In this document: one piece after another, positions 17,075 to 24,038 of the stretch
How the letters are laid out: each line of letters opens with the position of its first letter
Numbering within the stretch: the first letter of the stretch is position 1
Origin: Micromonospora sediminicola
Lineage (GTDB): Bacteria; Actinomycetota; Actinomycetes; Mycobacteriales; Micromonosporaceae
NCBI RefSeq assembly: GCF_900089585.1
Contig: NZ_FLRH01000003.1
Location: forward strand, 4,540,501-4,604,500
DNA length: 64,000 nt
Reading direction: 5' to 3'
Made by a program: the position numbers and the translations under genes
Notes under the pieces: generated by a model
Told to the model about the DNA's origin: nothing
What the model saw: the letters and a program-made list of their open reading frames with translations, nothing else
The model's database searches: none

Positions 17075-19099
17075 ATGACGTCGTCTACCGAGGTGCTCAT
17101 GACCCACGTGCCCGGCCCCGTCGACCCGGCCCGCCTCCGGGAGGTGCTGGACGGGCCGTGGGCGGCGGTCCGCGACGCGCACCGGACGCAGCTCGACGAG
17201 CGCTTCCTCCCGGTGTACGGGGAGACCGGCGACGAGGCACGCGCGCGGATCACCCGGTTGCTCGCCGAGCTGCCGACCGGGATGGGCATGCCGTCGGCCT
17301 TCCCCGCCGAGTACGGCGGCCGGTCCGACATCGGCGGCTCGATCGTGGCCAGCGAGATGCTGGCACAGGTCGACCTGTCGCTGATGGTCAAGGCGGGCGT
17401 GCAGTGGGGGCTGTTCGGCGGCGCGGTGATGGCCCTGGGCACCGAGCGGCACCACGACGCCTATCTGCGCGACATCGTCGCCGCCCGGCTGCTGGGCTGC
17501 TTCGCGATGACCGAGACCGGTCACGGCTCCGACGTCCAGCAACTGCGCACCACCTGCGTGTACGACCCGCGGACGCAGACCTTCGACCTGCACACCCCGC
17601 ACGAGGCGGCCCGCAAGGACTACATCGGCAACGCGGCCCGGGACGGCCGGATGGCGGTGGTCTTCGCCCAACTGGTCATCGAGGGGCGGCGGCACGGCGT
17701 ACACGCGTGGCTGCTGCCGATCCGCGATGAGCGGGGACGGCCGCTGCCCGGCGTGACCATCGAGGACGCCGGGCCCAAGGCCGGTCTGCTCGGCGTGGAC
17801 AACGGGCGGCTCAGCTTCGACCACGTCCGGGTGCCGCGGGACATGCTGCTGGACCGGTACGCCCAGGTGGCCGAGGACGGCACCTACTCCAGCCCGATCG
17901 AGAACGACTCCCGGCGCTTCTTCACCATGCTCGGCACCCTGGTCCGGGGCCGGGTCAGCGTGGGCGGCGCCGCGTCCGCGGCCACCCGCGCGGCGTTGAC
18001 CATCGCGATCCGCTACGGCGACGTGCGCCGTCAGTTCGGCACCCCCGACGCCGACCGTGAGGTGCTGCTCAACGACTACCTGGCCCACCAGCGCAAGCTG
18101 CTGCCCGCGCTGGCCACCACGTACGCCCTGCACTTCGCCCAGAACGAGCTGGTCACGACGCTCACCGAGGTGCAGGGCGGCGGCGAGCCGGTCGACGAGC
18201 ACCGGCAGCGGGAGCTGGAGTCCCGGGCCGCCGACCTGAAGGCCCGACAGACCTGGCACGCCACCCGGACCATCCAGATGTGCCGCGAGGCGTGCGGCGG
18301 CGCGGGCTACCTGGCCGAGAACCGGCTGCCCGGACTCAAGGCCGACACCGACGTGTTCACCACGTTCGAGGGCGACAACACGGTGCTGCTGCAACTGGTG
18401 GCCAAGGGGTTGCTCACCGGCTACCGGGACGAGTTCGGCTCCCTGGACGGGTGGGGGCGGGCCTCCTTCGTCGCCGACCAGGTCCGCGAGATGGTGCTCG
18501 AACGCACCGCCGCCCGTTCGCTCATCGAGCGACTGGTCGGTTCCGTGCCCGGCCGGGACGAGGAAGTCGCCGTCACCGACCGCGGCTGGCAGCTCAAGCT
18601 CTTCGAGGACCGTGAGAGGCACCTGCTCGACGGCGCGGTGCGGCGCCTGCGCAACGGCGCGACGACGAAGAAGGACCGGCCCTTCGACATCTTCAACGAC
18701 GTCCAGGACCACGTCCTCGCGGTCGCCGCGGCGCACGTCGACCGGATCGCCCTGGAGGCGTTCGTCGCCGGCATCGAACGCACCGCGGACCCGGCCGCGC
18801 AGGCGTTGCTCTCCCGCGTCTGCGACCTGTACGTGCTCGGCGTCATCGAGGCCGACAGGGGATGGTTCCTGGAGCACGGCCGCCTCACCCCCGCGCGCTC
18901 GAAGGCGATCACCGCGGTGGTGAACGGGCTGCTCAAGGAACTGCGGCCGCACATGCGCACGCTCGTGGACGGGTTCGGGATCCCGGAGCTGTGGTTGCAC
19001 TGCGCCGTGCTGCGCGAGGAGGCCGGTCGGCAGGAGGTCATGGCGGCCCGGGACGCCCGGTCCGTGTCCGACGCCGGCGACATGGGCCCGCGGCTCTGA
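17075..19099 (+). CDS. Acyl-CoA dehydrogenase/oxidase family protein
   Basis: A 674-residue flavoprotein of the large acyl-CoA oxidase-like type. It has CFAMTETGHGSDVQQLRTTCVYD (FAD/substrate region), the GQxT-like segment DVRRQFGTPDADREVLLNDY, and CREACGGAGYLAENRLPGLKADTDVFTTFEGDN, in which the Glu of FEGDN is the expected catalytic base. An additional C-terminal oxidase-type helical domain accounts for the length. It should introduce the alpha,beta double bond in a fatty or branched acyl-CoA. The start is the first ATG (17075); a second ATG is at 17099. Probably monocistronic. Confidence 0.85.
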   Translation: MTSSTEVLMTHVPGPVDPARLREVLDGPWAAVRDAHRTQLDERFLPVYGETGDEARARITRLLAELPTGMGMPSAFPAEYGGRSDIGGSIVASEMLAQVDLSLMVKAGVQWGLFGGAVMALGTERHHDAYLRDIVAARLLGCFAMTETGHGSDVQQLRTTCVYDPRTQTFDLHTPHEAARKDYIGNAARDGRMAVVFAQLVIEGRRHGVHAWLLPIRDERGRPLPGVTIEDAGPKAGLLGVDNGRLSFDHVRVPRDMLLDRYAQVAEDGTYSSPIENDSRRFFTMLGTLVRGRVSVGGAASAATRAALTIAIRYGDVRRQFGTPDADREVLLNDYLAHQRKLLPALATTYALHFAQNELVTTLTEVQGGGEPVDEHRQRELESRAADLKARQTWHATRTIQMCREACGGAGYLAENRLPGLKADTDVFTTFEGDNTVLLQLVAKGLLTGYRDEFGSLDGWGRASFVADQVREMVLERTAARSLIERLVGSVPGRDEEVAVTDRGWQLKLFEDRERHLLDGAVRRLRNGATTKKDRPFDIFNDVQDHVLAVAAAHVDRIALEAFVAGIERTADPAAQALLSRVCDLYVLGVIEADRGWFLEHGRLTPARSKAITAVVNGLLKELRPHMRTLVDGFGIPELWLHCAVLREEAGRQEVMAARDARSVSDAGDMGPRL

Positions 19100-19146
19100 C
19101 CGGCGCGCGGTTCGCCGGAGAAGACGGGCCCGGGCGCGGCGACAGC

Positions 19147-19152
19147 TAGGCT
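19147..19152 (+). promoter_or_regulatory. Candidate -10 box for leaderless transcript ahead of DedA gene
   Basis: TAGGCT (TAnnnT type) ends 7 bp before a GTG codon at 19160, the spacing expected for an actinobacterial leaderless mRNA that begins at its start codon. No clear -35 box is seen. Confidence 0.35.
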
Positions 19153-19159
19153 CGTCCGC

Positions 19160-19249
19160 GTGGGCGCCCCGACCGGGGCGGTGACCCCGGAGGGGATCGG
19201 GTTGGTGGACGAGGACGTCTCGGGCGGGGCAGCCGCCGCCGGCCGGTGA
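19160..19249 (+). CDS. Possible leaderless upstream ORF coupled to DedA gene
   Basis: GTG at 19160 opens a 29-codon frame ending TGA at 19247-19249, so it overlaps the DedA start codon by 4 bp (GTGA). The DedA start itself has no good ribosome site, and coupling through this frame would solve its initiation. The peptide is acidic and Ala/Gly-rich with no motif. Its length is well within chance in this base composition, so it is tentative. Confidence 0.3.
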   Translation: MGAPTGAVTPEGIGLVDEDVSGGAAAAGR

Positions 19250-19863
19250 ACCCGTTCCACGCCCTCACCGGACTGGTCGGCCATTACGGCTATCCGGGAC
19301 TCGCCCTCCTCGTCGGCGCGGAGGGCTTCGGCGTACCCACGCCAGGTCAGACCGCGATCGTCCTCGGCGCCGGATACGCGACGCACGGCCGGCTGACCGT
19401 CGTCGGGGTGGCGGTCACCGCGTTCCTGGCCGCGGTGGCCGGCGACAGCGTGGGCTACCTGATCGGTCGCTACGGCGGGCGTCGGTTGATCCTGCGCCAC
19501 GGCCGCCGCGTGCGGCTCACCCCCGAGCGGTACGCGCGGATGGAGGCGGTAATGAACCGCCACGGCCCGAAACTCGTCGCGGCGGCTCGCTTCGTCGACG
19601 GCCTGCGGCAGTTCAACGGCCTCGTCGCCGGCGCCACCGGCATGCCCTGGCCCCGCTTCGTGCTCTGGAACGCGATCGGCGCCGCCGCCTGGGTCGGGCT
19701 GTGGACGACCGTCGGGTACACGGCCGGCGACCACCTGCGCGCCCTCGTCGTGGAGCTGCACCGGTTCCAGTGGTATCTGCTCGCCACCGCGGTCGTCCTC
19801 ACGCTCGCGTACGTCGCGTGGTGGCTGACCCGCCGGTCGGCGCGCGACCGGCGATCGTCCTGA
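19246..19863 (+). CDS. DedA/SNARE-associated family membrane protein
   Basis: A 205-residue polytopic membrane protein. It has the DedA pattern: an N-terminal amphipathic/re-entrant segment (LTGLVGHYGYPGLALLVGAEGFGVPTP), then FLAAVAGDSVGYLIGRYGGRRLI, followed by the conserved ARFVDGLRQFNGLVAGATGMPWPRFVLWNAIGAAAW, where family members have F-x-R-x-x-P/G and G-x-x-x-M. DedA proteins are undecaprenyl-phosphate or phospholipid scramblases/flippases of the inner membrane. The GTG start overlaps the end of a possible upstream ORF. Confidence 0.85.
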   Translation: MNPFHALTGLVGHYGYPGLALLVGAEGFGVPTPGQTAIVLGAGYATHGRLTVVGVAVTAFLAAVAGDSVGYLIGRYGGRRLILRHGRRVRLTPERYARMEAVMNRHGPKLVAAARFVDGLRQFNGLVAGATGMPWPRFVLWNAIGAAAWVGLWTTVGYTAGDHLRALVVELHRFQWYLLATAVVLTLAYVAWWLTRRSARDRRSS

Positions 19864-19959
19864 GGTCGAGCCCGCCGGCCCGCGGCTCCCCGACCTGCGA
19901 GGAGTGCGGCGCCCGCGGAGGGATCTGCCGGTCGCGGTCTCCGGCGGCTGCGAACCCGC

Positions 19960-20628
19960 CTAGCGGCGCGGCAGGTCCCGAGAAGGGTCCCGGTCGTCGG
20001 CCACGCCCGACGCCAGGCGGGAACGGTAGGCGCTGACCGCGGCGCGGTTGCCGCATCGGCCCTCGCAGTATCTCCTGGACCGGTTCTTGGACAGGTCCAC
20101 CATGACGTTGTGGCACGTGGGACGGGCACACGAACGGAGCCGCCGGAACTCGCCCCGGCGGAGCAGGTCGGCGACGGCGATCGAGGTGCTGATCGCGAAG
20201 CGGGTCGCGAGCGGCGCGTCCACCGGGACGACCTCCAGGCGGTAGCCCCACGGGCCCCGGTTCACCAGCCGGGGCCGGGCGTCGAATTCGTCGAGCAGGT
20301 CGTTGACCGCGCACGCCGCGCCGTCCTCGGTCGTCTGCCAGAGTGCCCGCACCCGTGGGCGGAGGCCACGCAGTGTCCGCAGGTCGTCCGCGCCGCAGAC
20401 CGGCCCCTCCCCGGTGTCCAGGAGAGGGGCCATCCGGTCGAGCGCGGCGTCGTCGGGTCGGGCGTCGTCCGCCGTGGTCGTGTTCGCCAGCGCCGCGGCG
20501 GCGACCAGAGCCACGGCCGTCTCGTCCGGGAGGACGGATCCGGTTCGCTCCGGGCGCCGGCGTGACCCGACCGGTGAGGCCGACCCGACACCCGGGGACG
20601 CCACGGCGCCGGCGAGCCCGGGGGTCAC
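19960..20628 (-). CDS. CGNR zinc-finger regulatory protein
   Basis: About 222 residues. The N-terminal helical ABATE-type part includes VALVAAAALANTTT, and the C-terminal zinc finger reads CARPTCHNVMVDLSKNRSRRYCEGRCGNRAAVSAYRSR, the defining C-x4-C ... C-G-N-R motif with RYC. Proteins of this family are putative stress-responsive transcription factors. The preferred start is the GTG at 20628, because it overlaps the TGA of a tiny upstream exported-peptide gene by 4 bp; a GTG at 20604 is an alternative. Convergent with DedA. Confidence 0.8.
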   Translation of the reverse strand: MTPGLAGAVASPGVGSASPVGSRRRPERTGSVLPDETAVALVAAAALANTTTADDARPDDAALDRMAPLLDTGEGPVCGADDLRTLRGLRPRVRALWQTTEDGAACAVNDLLDEFDARPRLVNRGPWGYRLEVVPVDAPLATRFAISTSIAVADLLRRGEFRRLRSCARPTCHNVMVDLSKNRSRRYCEGRCGNRAAVSAYRSRLASGVADDRDPSRDLPRR

Positions 20629-20741
20629 CGCGCGGTGGAGACCGGGGCCACCGGCCAGTCGATGTCCGAGGCCGACGCGCTGCTGGTGGTGCCCAGCACG
20701 GAGACGAGGACGGCAACGGCGATAACCAGGCACCTGCGCAT
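20625..20741 (-). CDS. Tiny exported peptide (38 aa) coupled to CGNR gene
   Basis: ATG at 20741 with GGAG 6 nt upstream opens a 38-codon frame: a basic MRRC start, a hydrophobic core of Val/Leu/Ala, and a signal-peptidase-like SSASAS site, leaving a mature tail of about 14 residues with DIDWPVAP. Its TGA overlaps the GTG of the CGNR gene (GTGA). A signal peptide with a ribosome site and translational coupling is unlikely by chance, but the gene is very short. Function unknown; it may report or modulate envelope stress for the CGNR regulator. Confidence 0.5.
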   Translation of the reverse strand: MRRCLVIAVAVLVSVLGTTSSASASDIDWPVAPVSTAR

Positions 20742-21369
20742 TGTCAACTCCAGATCAGAGGGATGGGGATGTGGACAGAACCGGCGGTTGTGTCGCTCGG
20801 GTTGTCCGCCCCGCTACGCGATAACCTATCGACACCGGCCGGCTCTTGGCAAGGTGTTGCCTGACTTTGGCACGAATCAATTCACCGTTGGCAACTCGCG
20901 CACGGACGCGAGAAATCCTCGCTCGGACGTGACGTTGACCCGTCGCCCCCGGGAGCCCGCTCGGGCCACCGCCACGCACCTCCGTCGGCACCGCACCAGG
21001 GGCCGACGACTCGGGACGACCCGCTCCGACGTGCCGATTAAGCAGGGCAATTAGCCAGGTACCCGCAGAATTCGGCTTCTCCTCCGCCGCAGATCCCAGG
21101 ACGAATGTGAAGCACCACGCAGATCCGACAAGGACGACAGAACCCGGGAGTCCCGCCTTGATCCGGGTCGTCGACCCGTTGCCAGGCGGTGGCAGCCGCA
21201 GGGCGGCGCTCCACGTATTCGGCACCGGTCACGCGTACCAGGAAGCGCGCTTTTGCCTACTTCATGCCAACAGTTTGCCTCGAATTTCTGCGGATCCCCT
21301 CCGCGCGCGGAACCGGGCCCCCGCCTCACGGCGACGACCCGGCTCCGGACGATTGTTGATCCGACTCGG
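20742..21369. other. 628-bp non-coding stretch at left edge of the NRPS/PKS cluster
   Basis: This is less GC-rich than its surroundings. No frame on either strand has convincing actinomycete codon bias or a family signature. It holds promoter sequence for the exported peptide/CGNR pair and several TTGCC and GGCAA half-sites (20848-20894 and around 21253-21279) like those of the cluster operators. No tRNA, repeat array or transposon end was seen. Confidence 0.6.
20848..20894. promoter_or_regulatory. Degenerate TTGCC/GGCAA operator-like site
   Basis: Half-sites GGCAA (20848), TTGCC (20857), GGCAC (20869) and GGCAA (20890). The TTGCC-to-GGCAC start spacing is 12 bp, as at the 46946 site. It is about 107 bp upstream of the exported-peptide start. 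Weaker than the cluster operators. Confidence 0.35.
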
Positions 21370-22362
21370 TCAGCCCAGCACGCGCGTCAGCCAGCCGACG
21401 CGCGCCTGGTGGGCACTTCGGGACACGGTGGCGGCGGGCACCCACTCGTCGAAGCTGTGGAACGCGCCGGACCAGACGTGCAACTCCGCCTGCCCACCGG
21501 ACTGCCAGATCCGGCTCGCGTACGCGATGCCCTCGTCCCGCAGCGCCTCGACCGAACCCACCTCGAGGTATGCCGGCGGCAGGCCGGACAGGTCGGCGGC
21601 CCGGGCCGGGGCGGCGTAGCAGGACACCGAGGCCGTCCCCCGGCGCGCACCGAGCAGCGCGGTCCATCCCGCCCGGTTGGACAGCCCGTCCCACAGGCCG
21701 ACCCGGCCCAGCTGCCGGCAGGAGTCCGAGAGGCACCGGTCGTCCAGCATCGGGAACTGCAACAGCTGCCCCCGCGGTCGCGGGCCACCGCGGTCCCGGG
21801 AGAGCAGCGCCAGCCCGGCCGCCAGCGCGCCACCGGCGCTGTTGCCGCTCAGCACGATGCGGTCCGGGTCGAGACCGAGCGGGCCGGCGTGGTCGGCGAG
21901 CCACCGCAGCCCCGCGTAACAGTCCTCCACCGGGGCCGGATCCGGGTGCTCGGGAGCCAGCCGGTAGTCGACCGAGACCACGGCCAGGCCCAGCGCCTGC
22001 GCCCGGTCGAGCTCCCCGGCCAGCTCCGTGCTGCGGTGGCTGCCGGCCACCATCCCGCCGCCGTGCGTGTGGTAGACCACGGGAACCGGCGCCGGGACGT
22101 TCGCCGGACGACAGATCAGCAGGGGGACGTCGGGAGCGCCGGCCGGGCCGGGAACGGTCCGCTCCTCGATCTCGAACGCCCCGTCGCGGCGGATCTGCGC
22201 GTCGGTCAGCCGGCCGGCGCGGGACCGGCGCCGCCGGTCGGCGACGAGGTCCGCGGTCAGCGGCATCGGCAGCTCCGACAGGATCTCCGCCAGCGGACCG
22301 GCCAGTTCGGGGTCGAACGGCGGTGGGGCGGCGGCCACCGGGCGGGTCACGGTCCCGGTCAT
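21370..22362 (-). CDS. Alpha/beta-hydrolase, hormone-sensitive-lipase (HSL) type esterase
   Basis: A 330-residue esterase of lipase family IV. The oxyanion motif HTHGGGMVAG is followed by SVDYRLAPEHPDPAPVEDCYAGL and the nucleophile elbow GNSAGG; the acid and His are expected in LEVGSVEALRDEG and GAFHSFDE. The start ATG overlaps the RidA stop by 1 bp (TGATG), so it is the last gene of the operon starting at the A-T-C NRPS. It could hydrolyse an ester or act as an offloading or tailoring enzyme. No signal peptide is present, so it is intracellular. Confidence 0.85.
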   Translation of the reverse strand: MTGTVTRPVAAAPPPFDPELAGPLAEILSELPMPLTADLVADRRRRSRAGRLTDAQIRRDGAFEIEERTVPGPAGAPDVPLLICRPANVPAPVPVVYHTHGGGMVAGSHRSTELAGELDRAQALGLAVVSVDYRLAPEHPDPAPVEDCYAGLRWLADHAGPLGLDPDRIVLSGNSAGGALAAGLALLSRDRGGPRPRGQLLQFPMLDDRCLSDSCRQLGRVGLWDGLSNRAGWTALLGARRGTASVSCYAAPARAADLSGLPPAYLEVGSVEALRDEGIAYASRIWQSGGQAELHVWSGAFHSFDEWVPAATVSRSAHQARVGWLTRVLG

Positions 22363-22769
22363 CAGGCCTCCTCCAGCACGGCCAGGGCGTCCACCTCGAG
22401 CAACAGGTCGGGGCGGTAGAGCGCGACCACCTGGACCACGGTGCTGGCCGGCGGCCGGGCGGTGTCGATGAACTCGTCCCGGACCGCCAGCACGGTCGGC
22501 AGGAACGCGACGTCGGTGACGAACCAGGTGAGCTTGACGACGTCGTCGAAGCCGCCGCCGGCCGCGGCCAGGCACCGGCCCATGTTGGTGAAGACCTGCC
22601 GCGCCTGCGCCTCGGGGTCGCCGGCCCCGACCAGCTCCCCCTCGGCGTCGAACGCCATCTGCCCGGCGATCGCGGCGAGCCGGCCCCGCCCGACGACGAC
22701 GTGGGTGTAGCCGGAACTCGGCTGCACGCCGGCCGGCTCGCTCAGGTGTGTGATCCGTGGTGCTGGCAC
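22362..22769 (-). CDS. RidA/YjgF-family protein
   Basis: A 135-residue Rid protein. It shows VVVGRGRLAAIAGQMAFDAEGELVGAGDPEAQARQVFTNMGRCLAAAGGGFDDVVKLTWFVTD, the family layout in which a beta strand is followed by the QARQVFxN helix. The normally conserved catalytic Arg region near the C-terminus reads TARPPASTVVQVVALYRPDLLLEVDALA, with the R-P-P/A-x-S-T motif and final E-x-D-A/E. Rid enzymes hydrolyse reactive enamine or imine products. In this operon it probably handles an unstable amino-acid-derived imine. GTG start behind GGAGG. Confidence 0.85.
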   Translation of the reverse strand: MPAPRITHLSEPAGVQPSSGYTHVVVGRGRLAAIAGQMAFDAEGELVGAGDPEAQARQVFTNMGRCLAAAGGGFDDVVKLTWFVTDVAFLPTVLAVRDEFIDTARPPASTVVQVVALYRPDLLLEVDALAVLEEA

Positions 22770-22817
22770 AGGTGTCCTCCCGAGGATGCGGTGATGGGTG
22801 GGTGTGACGGCGGCCGG

Positions 22818-24038
22818 TCAGCGCGCGCGCAGCCGGACCGGCAGGCTCTGCGGGCCGTTCACCGCGATCGAGGCGACCCGGCGGCCCGGACCGTCCAGCT
22901 CGATCGCGTACGCCCCGTCCAGCAGCTCGGAGAAGAGCACCCGCATCTGGGCCCGGGCCAGCGTGGCGCCGATGCAGAAGTGCTCACCGACGGCGAGGGC
23001 GATGTGCCGGTTCGGGGTCCGCGAGATGTCGAACCGGTACGGGTCGGTGAACATGTCCTCGTCCCGGTTGGCCGAGGGGAGCCAGAGCACGACCTTGTCA
23101 CCGGCGGCGATGGACCGACCGTGCAGCTCGGAGGGGCGGGTGGCGGTCCGCACGCTGTGGGTGGCGCTCGACGTCCACCGCATGATCTCCTCGATCGCGC
23201 CGGGCAGCAGGCTCCGGTCCCGCGCCAGGCGACGCCACTCCCCCGGGTGTTCGAGGAGCGCCTGCACGCCGCCGATGAGGGCGAGCCGGCCGTTCTCGGT
23301 GGCCCCGATGAGGTTCTCGCAGTTGAGCACGACCTCGATCTCGGTGAGCAGCTCACCGCCCACGGTGCCGTGCAGCAGGGCGCTGACCAGGTCCCCGGTC
23401 GGTTCCTCCATCCGCCGGTACAGCAGGTCCAGGAAGTACTCGACGATGTCGGGGTGGGAGACGAGCGAGCTGTGGGCCGCGAACGCCTCGTCGGTCCACC
23501 GGTACAGCCGGTCGTGGTCGGCCTCGGGCACCCCGAGGATGTGCGCGATCACCGCCAGGGACAGCCGGCCCGCGATGTCGGTGGCGAAGTCGCAGGTCTC
23601 GCGTGCCGCCGCGTCGTCGAGGACCCGGCGGACAGCGGCCTCCACGTAGCCCTCCAGCGCGCGTACCGCGCGGGTGTTGAACCAGCCGGCCATCAGCGAC
23701 CGCAACTGCTTGTGGCGGGGAGCGTCGGTGAGCGCGAGCGTCAGACCGCCGCCGGGGTCGGGGCCGACCACGGCCGGCCGCAGCAGCACCCCCTGCGCCG
23801 AGCTGAACGTGGTGCTGTCCTGGTAGACCGCGCGGATGTCGGCGTACCTGGTCAGGGACCAGAACGCCGGCAGCTCGCCCGCGTGCTGCCGGTGCACCGG
23901 GGCGTGGGCGCGCATCCACGCCCACAGCGGGTGCGGGTCGCCCTCGGCGTACAGCTCCGGGTCGGTGAGCCGGGACAGCGACGGCGCGTGCGGCCCGGCC
24001 GGATCGAAGGTGGTGGCCGGTACGGCGCTGATGGTCAT
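22818..24038 (-). CDS. Cytochrome P450, probable hydroxylase of carrier-bound amino acid
   Basis: A 406-residue soluble bacterial P450. The heme-ligand motif AVGEHFCIGATLAR has Cys at about 355, and the ExxR motif is in GAIEEIMRW. The I-helix reads LNCENLIGATENGRLAL: the acid (E) is present but the usual neighbouring Thr is Asn. That variant and the sequence around it resemble P450s that beta-hydroxylate aminoacyl-carrier proteins, such as the NovI/NikQ group; this subgrouping is from memory. The ATG overlaps the A-T-C NRPS stop by 4 bp, so it is cotranslated with a likely carrier partner. Electron partners are not encoded nearby. Confidence 0.85.
   Translation of the reverse strand: MTISAVPATTFDPAGPHAPSLSRLTDPELYAEGDPHPLWAWMRAHAPVHRQHAGELPAFWSLTRYADIRAVYQDSTTFSSAQGVLLRPAVVGPDPGGGLTLALTDAPRHKQLRSLMAGWFNTRAVRALEGYVEAAVRRVLDDAAARETCDFATDIAGRLSLAVIAHILGVPEADHDRLYRWTDEAFAAHSSLVSHPDIVEYFLDLLYRRMEEPTGDLVSALLHGTVGGELLTEIEVVLNCENLIGATENGRLALIGGVQALLEHPGEWRRLARDRSLLPGAIEEIMRWTSSATHSVRTATRPSELHGRSIAAGDKVVLWLPSANRDEDMFTDPYRFDISRTPNRHIALAVGEHFCIGATLARAQMRVLFSELLDGAYAIELDGPGRRVASIAVNGPQSLPVRLRAR

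Noticed and set aside
20755..21225. 156-codon frame on the - strand in the left border gap
   Set aside because: Codon third positions do not show the GC bias of real genes here, no motif is visible and no ribosome site precedes it.
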